Shown here piece by piece: positions 1-5,391 of a stretch of 7,998 nt of DNA (position 1 is its first letter; each line of letters begins with the position of its first letter). A program made the position numbers and the translations under genes. The notes beneath the pieces are model-generated. The model was given only the letters and a program-made list of their open reading frames with translations. It did not search any database and was not told the DNA's origin. The DNA comes from Ferrithrix thermotolerans DSM 19514 (GTDB taxonomy: Bacteria; Actinomycetota; Acidimicrobiia; Acidimicrobiales; Ilumatobacteraceae), in the NCBI GenBank assembly GCA_945878705.1, contig CAMCUE010000048.1:1-7998 (forward strand), read 5' to 3'.

Positions 1-486
1 CGAAACACAAAAGTCATTGGTCTTGAAATGCGTCTTGACTCTGACTTTGGAAAATTCAAACTCGGTGGCATCATCGACCGACTTGAACACGATGAACACG
101 GCGACCTGGTGATTAGCGATTACAAAACAGGCAAAGTGCCAAATCCAAAATACGGCGCAAACAAAATGGACAACATGCACCTTTACGCGTCACTGTGTTT
201 ACGCGTGCGTGGCGAGTTACCAAAAAAACTCAGACTGATGTATCTAAAGTCAAGTACCCCAATTGAAGTTGACGTCACAGACGAATCAAATGCCGCTTGC
301 GACGCGGCCGCGATTAAAACCTTTGACCAAATTGCTGAGTCATGTCAAACAGGAGAATTTGAGACCCATCGTTCAGGACTGTGCAATTTTTGTGCTTTCA
401 AACAATGGTGCCCGGAGTTCGGCGGAGATCCGACACAAGCACAAATTCAAGCACCCATGCTCTACCCAGCACTCGAAAAAAACTAG
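1..486 (+). CDS. RecB-family PD-(D/E)XK exonuclease, C-terminal part (5' end outside window)
   Basis: This is the C-terminal 161 residues of a nuclease, open from the first base and ending at TAG 484-486. The PD-(D/E)XK core is visible: a G-G-I-I-D-R segment (residues 22-27 of the fragment), then S-D-Y-K-T-G-K (39-45), where D40 and K42 match the catalytic D-x-K metal-binding pair. Near the end, C128-x2-C131-x5-C137 matches the last three cysteines of the Fe-S cluster known from AddB/RecB-type exonucleases; the fourth usually lies upstream, outside the window. Such proteins degrade or process DNA ends, either alone or with a helicase. The ATG at 28 lies inside the catalytic domain and is not a real start. 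The PAP2 gene follows after 9 bases, so the two are probably co-transcribed. The family assignment is firm; the exact subgroup and partner cannot be told from this part. Confidence 0.88.
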   Translation, partial: RNTKVIGLEMRLDSDFGKFKLGGIIDRLEHDEHGDLVISDYKTGKVPNPKYGANKMDNMHLYASLCLRVRGELPKKLRLMYLKSSTPIEVDVTDESNAACDAAAIKTFDQIAESCQTGEFETHRSGLCNFCAFKQWCPEFGGDPTQAQIQAPMLYPALEKN

Positions 487-495
487 CGAGATCTA

Positions 496-1035
496 ATGAA
501 CGAATCACGCCGCACAAAGTTCCACGCTTTTGATCAGCGAGTTGACCGTTTTCTTGAGCCAACACGCAACTTCAAGCCAACTATTTGGCTATTCAATTGC
601 GCGACGGCTCTTGGTGATTTTGGTCTGCTTTGGCACATCGTTGGCATCATCCGCGCACTTGCTGACTCAAGGCGAGTGCATCAAGCACTAATTCTTTCAT
701 CACTAATGGGTATTGAGAGTTTGCTACTCAACCAAGGCATCAAACCTTTTTTCAAACGCCAGCGACCAACAGTCAAAGGCGATGCACGGTTCAAAATTCG
801 TAAACCGCGCACCTCGAGTTTTCCTAGCGGACACGCCAGTTCGGCATTTTTCGCCGCGGTTGTACTCACCGGTTGGTCAACTGGGCCAGTAATCGCGCTT
901 TGGTTCAGCATGGCGACGGTCGTTGCGCTAAGTCGAGTCGCAGTGCGAATTCATCATGGCAGCGATATTTTTGCCGGCGCAATTATTGGCGCTGTGATGG
1001 GCATTGTCGCCCGCCTAGTTTTGAACTTGTTTTAA
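496..1035 (+). CDS. PAP2-family membrane phosphatase
   Basis: This is a 179-residue integral membrane phosphatase of the PAP2 (type 2 phosphatidic acid phosphatase) superfamily. All three signature motifs are present: K83-x6-R90-P91, P110-S-G-H113, and S146-R147-x5-H153-x3-D157. H113 would be the charge-relay residue and H153 the phospho-accepting nucleophile, by family knowledge. Hydrophobic stretches around 40-56, 62-80, 115-143 and 158-178 fit a small multi-pass protein with its active site at a membrane face. Family members dephosphorylate phosphatidic acid, undecaprenyl pyrophosphate or other lipid phosphates; which one applies here cannot be read from the sequence. The ATG start has only a weak GAG-type ribosome site 5 bases upstream. 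The gene lies 9 bases after the nuclease gene and ends at a convergent boundary with a small minus-strand gene. Confidence 0.9.
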   Translation: MNESRRTKFHAFDQRVDRFLEPTRNFKPTIWLFNCATALGDFGLLWHIVGIIRALADSRRVHQALILSSLMGIESLLLNQGIKPFFKRQRPTVKGDARFKIRKPRTSSFPSGHASSAFFAAVVLTGWSTGPVIALWFSMATVVALSRVAVRIHHGSDIFAGAIIGAVMGIVARLVLNLF

Positions 1036-1036
1036 C

Positions 1037-1059
1037 TAACGGCGCAATTGCGCGGGTTA
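1037..1059. terminator. Possible bidirectional terminator hairpin between convergent genes
   Basis: The 25-base gap between the PAP2 stop and the stop of the minus-strand small gene holds a perfect 12-base palindrome, GCGCAATTGCGC (1042-1053). TAAC (1037-1040) and GTTA (1056-1059) flank it and extend the stem across a small internal loop. The position between two converging genes suits a shared terminator. There is no long T-run on either side, only TTTAAA after it on the plus strand, so it is not a textbook intrinsic terminator. Confidence 0.4.
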
Positions 1060-1060
1060 T

Positions 1061-1234
1061 TTAAACTTCAGTGGCAGTAGGTATCTCGGTATTAGTGAGC
1101 AGTAACCGAACATCTAATAACAGGTCAGCAACTTCACCAGTTGAAACAAGTTCGCGCTGCAACATTTCGCCGAGTGCCTTGTCAATAACGCTAAGGGCTT
1201 CGCTGATTACTGCTGTTTCGCGAGAATCTTTCAT
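1061..1234 (-). CDS. Small conserved-looking protein of unknown function (57 aa)
   Basis: I do not recognise this protein. It is 57 residues long, charged and probably helical, with no signal peptide or membrane segment. A central stretch with leucines at regular spacing (about residues 14-50, containing E-M-L-Q-R-E-L-V and E-V-A-D-L-L-L-D-V) looks like two amphipathic helices with a short break at S-T-G, followed by a polar tail. The chosen start is ATG 1234, because AGAGGA (1242-1247) sits 7 bases upstream and is the best Shine-Dalgarno site in the window. A TTG nine codons further upstream (1261) has no such site. The gene is convergent to the PAP2 gene and divergent from the SDR gene. The strong ribosome site and helical composition support a real gene, perhaps one that acts by protein contact; this is inference. 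Confidence 0.6.
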   Translation of the reverse strand: MKDSRETAVISEALSVIDKALGEMLQRELVSTGEVADLLLDVRLLLTNTEIPTATEV

Positions 1235-1241
1235 TTGGTAT

Positions 1242-1247
1242 TCCTCT
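1242..1247 (-). promoter_or_regulatory. Strong ribosome binding site that decides the start of the small gene
   Basis: Read on the minus strand this is AGAGGA, 7 bases before ATG 1234. It is a clear anti-16S match. Most other starts in the window lack one, and it favours ATG 1234 over the upstream TTG at 1261. Confidence 0.6.
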
Positions 1248-1261
1248 TTCACATTTCTCAA

Positions 1262-1414
1262 ACTAGTTATTAACTAATTACTATTCCGAAGGCTAGTGCG
1301 GGCGCGCACGAGACACCGTCTTTGCCACCAAATTATGTCAGAAGCGTGTGCGATATTAGTCATTGCCGGCAATGTAAGTCGCAGGTCTTGCTCGCTTGTG
1401 CCTAGCATCACAAT
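1262..1414. promoter_or_regulatory. Divergent intergenic region, putative promoters for the small gene and the SDR gene
   Basis: This spacer separates two divergently transcribed genes. Its left end (1261-1285) is very AT-rich and contains the inverted repeat TAGTTA-T-TAACTA (1264-1276), which suits a promoter or operator for the minus-strand small gene. A 14-base perfect palindrome lies at 1361-1374. At the right end TAGCAT (1403-1408) lies 6 bases before the GTG start of the SDR and fits an actinobacterial -10 element for a leaderless transcript. I see no convincing -35 box and no gene in the spacer. All assignments rest on motif and position only. Confidence 0.4.
1361..1374. repeat. 14-base perfect palindrome upstream of the SDR gene
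   Basis: CATTGCCGGCAATG reads identically on both strands and ends 40 bases before the SDR start codon. That is a plausible operator position for a dimeric repressor of the SDR-dioxygenase operon. A palindrome of this length can occur about once by chance in a few windows of this size, so the regulatory role is only a suggestion. Confidence 0.3.
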
Positions 1415-2221
1415 GTGGAACTTATTGATAAAAACACCGTAGTAACTGGCGCCGCAAATGGCATTGGCAAAGCAGTCGCCGAAGCATTTCATAATTATGG
1501 GGCGCGGGTGGTGTTGGCGGATCGCGATCAAAAACTTTTGAATGAAGTTGTAGCAAACTTAAATGCCAAGCGTCCGAATTCGGCTCTCGCAGTCGCGTGT
1601 GACTTATCCACTGAACATGCGAATGCAGATCTGGTTGCGAAGTCAAAACAATTTTTAGGCTTCATTGATCTGTTCTATGCGAATGCTGGTGTGGCGATGG
1701 GCACCGATCTCACAACCACCGAAGAAGCATGGGACACATCGTTCGCAATCAACGTGCATGCCCACCGATGGGCTGTGAAATATTTAATTGAAGATTGGCT
1801 GGCGGCTGGTCATGGATATTTTGTTAGCACCGCGTCGGCTGCTGGATTGCTTACCGCTATTGGTTCTGCGCCATATTCGCTGACAAAACATGCTGCGCTG
1901 GCATTCGCCGAGTGGCTTTCAATTACTTACGGCAATCGTGGACTGCGCGTAAGTTGCTTGTGCCCGCAAGGTGTAAACACAAATATGTTGCGACGCTCAG
2001 ATGAAGCAACAGCCGCCGACAACGGCAATGTTGTTCGAGCTTCGGGTGTCGTGCTCGAACCACAGCAAGTTGCCGAGATTGTTGTGGCGACGCTTCGTGA
2101 AGAAACTTTTTTGATTTTGCCGCATCCCGAAGTTGCGCAATTCGTCGCCAAGAAAGCAACCGAACATCAGCGCTGGCTTGCAGGAATGCGCAAACTTCAA
2201 CTTCGAACACTTGGCGTATAA
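1415..2221 (+). CDS. Short-chain dehydrogenase/reductase (classical SDR)
   Basis: This 268-residue cytosolic NAD(P)-dependent oxidoreductase shows every classical SDR landmark. The dinucleotide motif is T11-G-A-A-N-G16-I-G18. D36 ends the second beta strand and usually indicates NAD(H) preference. D63 contacts adenine, and the structural N90-A-G92 is present. The catalytic tetrad N113, S141, Y154 and K158 is complete, with Y-S-L-T-K as the YxxxK motif and the usual 13-residue Ser-Tyr spacing. After the active site comes P-Q-G-V-N-T in place of the usual P-G motif. Members oxidise alcohols or reduce ketones of sterols, acyl chains or sugars; the substrate here is unknown. Translation starts at GTG 1415, six bases after a possible -10 box. 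The overlapping ATG at 1413 is out of frame. The dioxygenase gene follows 22 bases after the stop, implying one operon. Confidence 0.92.
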   Translation: MELIDKNTVVTGAANGIGKAVAEAFHNYGARVVLADRDQKLLNEVVANLNAKRPNSALAVACDLSTEHANADLVAKSKQFLGFIDLFYANAGVAMGTDLTTTEEAWDTSFAINVHAHRWAVKYLIEDWLAAGHGYFVSTASAAGLLTAIGSAPYSLTKHAALAFAEWLSITYGNRGLRVSCLCPQGVNTNMLRRSDEATAADNGNVVRASGVVLEPQQVAEIVVATLREETFLILPHPEVAQFVAKKATEHQRWLAGMRKLQLRTLGV

Positions 2222-2224
2222 AAC

Positions 2225-2247
2225 TAGAACGTGCGTATAGAACGTGC
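2225..2247 (+). repeat. Tandem 10-base direct repeat at the dioxygenase start
   Basis: TAGAACGTGC occurs at 2225-2234 and again at 2238-2247, separated by GTA. Each copy contains a GTG. Only the second GTG (2244) opens the dioxygenase frame. The first GTG (2231) opens a frame of seven sense codons that stops at TAA 2252-2254. The repeat may be a regulator or leader element, or simply a local duplication. Confidence 0.5.
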
Positions 2248-3062
2248 AAAATAATTTAGTCGCTGCGGGCGATGTAGAAAAATATCAAAATGATGGCGTT
2301 GTCGTGTTGAGAAGTGTTCTCGACGATAAGGCGCTTGGCGAACTCGCAATTGCAGTTGAACAAAACATGCAATCACCCGGTCCATGGGCCAACGAATATG
2401 CGGCCAACTCAAAGCAGGGACGGTTTTTTGACGACTATGTAAACTGGTCGCGATTTGACGCTTACAAAAACCACGCGTTAACTGGCGCGCTTCCACAAAT
2501 TGCACTCGAACTAATGCAAACAACCTCGGGCCGTTTCTTTCACGAACATGTTTTAGTCAAAGAAGCCGGCAACAATCAGGTCACGCCGTGGCACAACGAC
2601 GACCCGTACTATGGCGTCAATTCGAGCAACAATGTCAGTTTGTGGGTACCGCTTGATCCGATTCCTGAAAAAATCGCGCTGCGGACAATAAAATCTCGAC
2701 GAGACTTCGATAAAAATTTTATTCCGCGAAGGTTTGTGGATCAAACTGCATATGTCAACGATGCTCGCGGTTACGAACAATTTCCTGAGCCGCAACTACT
2801 TGACGAATCAACAGACATTGAAAGTTTTGCGGCGATGCCAGGTGACATCGTCGCGTTTCACTTTCGAACGCTGCACAGCGCCCCAGCGACCACTGACTAC
2901 GAAGGCCGACGCCGCGTTATTAGTTTTCGGTACGTTGACACAGACGCAGTTTGGGCAACTCGCCCATGGAAGACTTCGCCACCACTCGAACCAAATTCAT
3001 TGCGCCCCGGCGATTTATTAACTGACGAACGCTTCCCGTTAATCTCGGCTAGCCAAAATTAG
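2244..3062 (+). CDS. Phytanoyl-CoA dioxygenase (PhyH)-family Fe(II)/2-oxoglutarate oxygenase
   Basis: This 272-residue enzyme fits the PhyH family of non-heme iron, 2-oxoglutarate-dependent oxygenases, which hydroxylate unactivated carbons with release of succinate and CO2. The iron-binding facial triad is visible as H117-x-D119 in P-W-H-N-D-D-P-Y-Y and the distal H211 in R-T-L-H-S-A-P. R223 or R229 in the following R-R-R-V-I-S-F-R-Y stretch is the likely 2-oxoglutarate anchor. The segment after L-D-P-I-P-E carries I-K-S-R-R-D where many homologues have a G-S-H turn. The C-terminal R-P-W-K-T-S-P-P stretch resembles actinobacterial members as I remember them. GTG 2244 is the start; no ribosome site precedes it, so translation may be coupled to the SDR 22 bases upstream. 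The last 14 bases overlap the convergent LLM gene. The substrate is unknown; a hydroxylation followed by SDR oxidation would be a sensible pair, by inference. Confidence 0.87.
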   Translation: MQNNLVAAGDVEKYQNDGVVVLRSVLDDKALGELAIAVEQNMQSPGPWANEYAANSKQGRFFDDYVNWSRFDAYKNHALTGALPQIALELMQTTSGRFFHEHVLVKEAGNNQVTPWHNDDPYYGVNSSNNVSLWVPLDPIPEKIALRTIKSRRDFDKNFIPRRFVDQTAYVNDARGYEQFPEPQLLDESTDIESFAAMPGDIVAFHFRTLHSAPATTDYEGRRRVISFRYVDTDAVWATRPWKTSPPLEPNSLRPGDLLTDERFPLISASQN

Positions 3063-3963
3063 CTAGTGTCGTCGCGAGTTCGCGCCACTGACGCATTGGC
3101 AACGCGAGTGGATCGGCGTCAATCACTTGAACTGAAACATGTGAAGCCCCAGCGTCAAGATGGGCTTTAATTTGTGCCGTGATTGTGTCAAGAGTTCCCC
3201 ATGCGACGATTGCGTCAACTAGCGCATCGCACGGCATTTTGTCTGGGCCGACTATTTGATCTTGTTTCCAGCCCAAGCGAATTAAATTATTCGCATAGTT
3301 TGGAAGTCGCGTATACGTCAGCATGAATTTTCTTGCAGTCGCTCGAGCAGTCTCTGCATTCGTGTCAAACACGACTGCAATCTCTGGTGCGAGTAACGCA
3401 TCGTCACCAAGAATTTTTCGCGCAGAACTTGTGTGTTCAATCGGCACAAAATATGGATGAGCTCCTATTCCCATTTCTCCTGAAAGTTTCAGCATCTTTG
3501 GACCTAGTGCCGCCAAAACTCTGCGCGGCGCAACCGTTGGCGCAGCAGCAAAAAATAATCCGTTATCCATTGCGGTTAAATATTCGACCATTGCCGAATA
3601 CGGTTTGTCGTAACTAGTCTTGTGAACTTTTTCAACCAGGTGCTGATGGCTCGCGCCGATTCCAAGGAGAAATCTATGGCCGAACGCTTCTGTCAGAGTC
3701 CTCCATCCAGCATTCATCGTTGCAGCGCTTCTTGCATACATCGACGCGATGCCGGTAGCCATAGTCATTTTTTTCGTCGCCTCAAGCAAAACTCCACATG
3801 AGGCAAACGGTTCACGATTCACAGCCTCAGGAACCCAGATACATCTAAATCCAAGTTCTTCGAGTTCTATCGCTGCTTCTTTTGATTTTGACATCGGCTG
3901 CAGATCTAGCGCTGAAGTCCAAATGCCGACACGACCAAGTTCGAAATCAGAATATTTTTTCAT
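3049..3963 (-). CDS. LLM-class oxidoreductase, likely F420-dependent (MSMEG_4141-like family)
   Basis: This 304-residue protein looks like a luciferase-like monooxygenase TIM-barrel enzyme. The N-terminal G-R-V-G-I-W-T, then E-E-L-G-F-R-C-I-W-V-P-E-A, A-T-G-I-A-S-M-Y-A-R, F-L-L-G-I-G-A-S-H, A-A-L-G-P-K-M-L and G-A-H-P-Y match what I recall of the actinobacterial MSMEG_4141 F420 family (TIGR03620). Such enzymes use coenzyme F420, or in related groups FMN, to reduce or oxidise small organic substrates in the cytosol. The usual family length is about 280-300 residues, so this gene is full length. The ATG at 3963 is preceded by TATGGT nine bases upstream, a plausible -10. The gene is convergent with the SDR-dioxygenase operon, overlapping its end by 14 bases, and divergent from the thermonuclease gene. 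Cofactor choice is inferred from family; the substrate is unknown. Confidence 0.87.
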   Translation of the reverse strand: MKKYSDFELGRVGIWTSALDLQPMSKSKEAAIELEELGFRCIWVPEAVNREPFASCGVLLEATKKMTMATGIASMYARSAATMNAGWRTLTEAFGHRFLLGIGASHQHLVEKVHKTSYDKPYSAMVEYLTAMDNGLFFAAAPTVAPRRVLAALGPKMLKLSGEMGIGAHPYFVPIEHTSSARKILGDDALLAPEIAVVFDTNAETARATARKFMLTYTRLPNYANNLIRLGWKQDQIVGPDKMPCDALVDAIVAWGTLDTITAQIKAHLDAGASHVSVQVIDADPLALPMRQWRELATTLANFG

Positions 3964-3972
3964 TATTTAACT

Positions 3973-3978
3973 ACCATA
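3973..3978 (-). promoter_or_regulatory. Putative -10 element for the LLM oxidoreductase gene
   Basis: Read on the minus strand this is TATGGT, nine bases before ATG 3963. It fits TAnnnT and would give a very short or absent leader. No clear -35 box is visible, as is common in actinobacteria. Confidence 0.4.
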
Positions 3979-3993
3979 CTCGTCATTCGTGTT

Positions 3994-4007
3994 ACACATC
4001 AATGTGT
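3994..4007. repeat. Inverted repeat across the thermonuclease start codon
   Basis: ACACAT (3994-3999), CA, ATGTGT (4002-4007) forms a 6-base inverted repeat with a 2-base spacer. Its right arm overlaps the GTG start at 4006. It lies in the 42-base divergent gap between the LLM and nuclease genes, so it could be an operator. A two-base loop is too tight for a stable RNA hairpin without opening a pair. Confidence 0.3.
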
Positions 4008-4482
4008 GAAACGACTCGTAATATCAATAATTTTGTTAGCAACGATTTCTGCTTGTGGCGATCAGCAAAAAATTTCGAATGATTTTGCCACGGTGATTCG
4101 AGTCGTCGATGGCGACACCTTAATTCTCGGCATCAATGGATCCATTGAGACAGTTCGACTGATCGGCGTGAATACTCCAGAAACGGTGCACCCAACGAAA
4201 CCCGTTGAATGTTTTGGACCACAGGCATCGGCGTTCATGCACTCAGTTCTCAAGCCAAAAACAAAAGTGCAGTTGCGACGAGATGTCGAAGCACGCGACC
4301 GATATCAGCGGTTGCTTGTTTATCTGTATCTGACAGATGGAACATTTATCAATCAAGAATTAGTCCGCCTTGGCTTCGCGCGAACAATGAGTATTCAACC
4401 GAACACAGCATTTGCAAGTAAATTTGCCGCAGTCCAAACTCAAGCCAGTAAAAATCGAATTGGGCTGTGGCTCAACTGCTAA
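4006..4482 (+). CDS. Thermonuclease (SNase-fold) predicted lipoprotein
   Basis: This is a 158-residue staphylococcal-nuclease-type enzyme that cuts DNA and RNA in a Ca2+-dependent way. Residues 1-16 form a lipoprotein signal peptide: K-R at 2-3, a hydrophobic core, and the lipobox I14-S-A-C17. The mature protein would be lipid-anchored on the outer face of the membrane. The nuclease core shows V-V-D35-G-D37-T38, R51-L-I-G-V-N-T-P-E59-T and R98-D-R... Y-Q-R102. R51, E59 and R102 correspond to the catalytic R35, E43 and R87 of the S. aureus enzyme, and D37 to the calcium ligand D21. N56 replaces D40, a change I recall in other bacterial homologues. C69 and C158 could pair in the oxidising envelope. 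The GTG at 4006 is the only start that gives the full signal peptide; the ATG at 4002 is out of frame. A role in using or removing extracellular nucleic acid is inferred. Confidence 0.9.
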   Translation: MKRLVISIILLATISACGDQQKISNDFATVIRVVDGDTLILGINGSIETVRLIGVNTPETVHPTKPVECFGPQASAFMHSVLKPKTKVQLRRDVEARDRYQRLLVYLYLTDGTFINQELVRLGFARTMSIQPNTAFASKFAAVQTQASKNRIGLWLNC

Positions 4483-4521
4483 GTACATCTGGTAAATCGC
4501 GACTAGAGGTAGCGTGAAGAT

Positions 4522-5367
4522 GTGACGTCCGCGAAGAAAAGTCTTGTTGAACGACTTGGGCACTCGCCGCACGCTCGCCTAGTTATTTTAAGTTGTGATG
4601 ACCTTGGTGCCTTTCATGCAGCAAATATCGGCGTCTACGATGCATTAAACAAAGGCGTGGCCACCTGCGCCTCGCTAATGGTTCCAGCACCGTGGGCTCG
4701 CCATGCGATCAACATTTACAACGGCGAAGACATCGGCGTTCATTTAACGCTCAACGCCGAACACGCAAATTATCGCTGGGGGTCAATTACTAATTCGGCT
4801 TCATTGGCTTCGGGCGAGGGTGGATTTCCGAGAACAATCGAAGATCTTTGGGAACATGCCGACCCTGCCGACGTTTTGCGCGAATGTCGCGCACAAATTG
4901 AACGAGCAATCGCCTGGGGACTTGACCCAACTCATCTTGCACCCCATTTAACTGCGATCACATTGCGACCAGAATTTTTTGATATTTATCTTGAACTGGC
5001 GATTGAATTTCGTTTGCCGATTCGTTTGCCGAGTTCAATCATTGAAGAGCAGGCTGGATTCCCATTTAGAAAACTTGCGACCGAAGAGGGCGTCGAGTTT
5101 CCAGATTTTTTTGATCATGATTGGCGACACGGAAGCCGACAAAGAGTGATGCACTCACTTGACACGCTGCAAGCCGGCGTAACTGAAATTCATGTGCAAC
5201 CATGTATCGACACACCCGAGGTGCGCGCACTCGGCGAAATCTCACAAAGTTGGATCGATGACTACGAACTCGTTGTTAATGATCAAGAAATCAGAGATGC
5301 GATAACTGCGAGTGGTGCAACAATGATCGGCTTTCGCGAACTGCGCACGCTGATGCGAACTAGCTAG
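4522..5367 (+). CDS. ChbG/HpnK (YdjC)-like deacetylase with altered motif residues
   Basis: This 281-residue protein belongs to the YdjC/ChbG/HpnK fold, whose members remove acetyl groups from N-acetylated sugars using a divalent metal held by one Asp and two His. The first motif is S-C-D26-D27-L-G, followed by A-A-N-I-G-V-Y-D-A-L and D-I-G-V-H74-L-T-L-N-A-E. The third motif is T-H138-L-A140-P-H142, where relatives have H-L-D-S-H, so the Asp is Ala here. Near the end I-H-V-Q226-P-C-I-D-T-P-E matches a block in which relatives commonly have H-P, so a His is replaced by Gln. The three probable metal ligands (an Asp of 26/27, H74, and H138 or H142) remain, so activity is possible but uncertain. 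Start GTG 4522 lies 39 bases after the nuclease gene; its ribosome site is weak. It converges with mca across 24 bases. The substrate is unknown. Confidence 0.82.
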   Translation: MTSAKKSLVERLGHSPHARLVILSCDDLGAFHAANIGVYDALNKGVATCASLMVPAPWARHAINIYNGEDIGVHLTLNAEHANYRWGSITNSASLASGEGGFPRTIEDLWEHADPADVLRECRAQIERAIAWGLDPTHLAPHLTAITLRPEFFDIYLELAIEFRLPIRLPSSIIEEQAGFPFRKLATEEGVEFPDFFDHDWRHGSRQRVMHSLDTLQAGVTEIHVQPCIDTPEVRALGEISQSWIDDYELVVNDQEIRDAITASGATMIGFRELRTLMRTS

Positions 5368-5391
5368 CTCGACTGCTCGCCTGATGTTTAA

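Noticed and set aside
1..1035. Possible defence or phage link of the RecB-type nuclease with the next gene.
   Set aside because: The neighbour is a PAP2 phosphatase and the nuclease resembles housekeeping RecB-family exonucleases; nothing else in the window suggests a defence island.
1071..1277. Plus-strand open frame opposite the small gene (68 codons).
   Set aside because: It is the antisense shadow of the 57-residue minus-strand gene, rich in Ser/Thr, begins with GTG without a ribosome site, and shows no family feature.
1923..2249. Minus-strand frames under the SDR and across the SDR-dioxygenase junction.
   Set aside because: They lie opposite well-supported coding sequence, are rich in Arg, Cys and His as shadow frames tend to be, and have no family match.
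4006..4482. Thermonuclease as a plasmid- or phage-borne gene.
   Set aside because: No integrase, transposase, repeat or att-like sequence is seen nearby, and its codon use looks like that of its neighbours.
5368..5391. Terminator between the convergent deacetylase and mca genes.
   Set aside because: The 24-base gap has only the short AGCTAGCT palindrome at its edge, no stable GC stem and no T-run.
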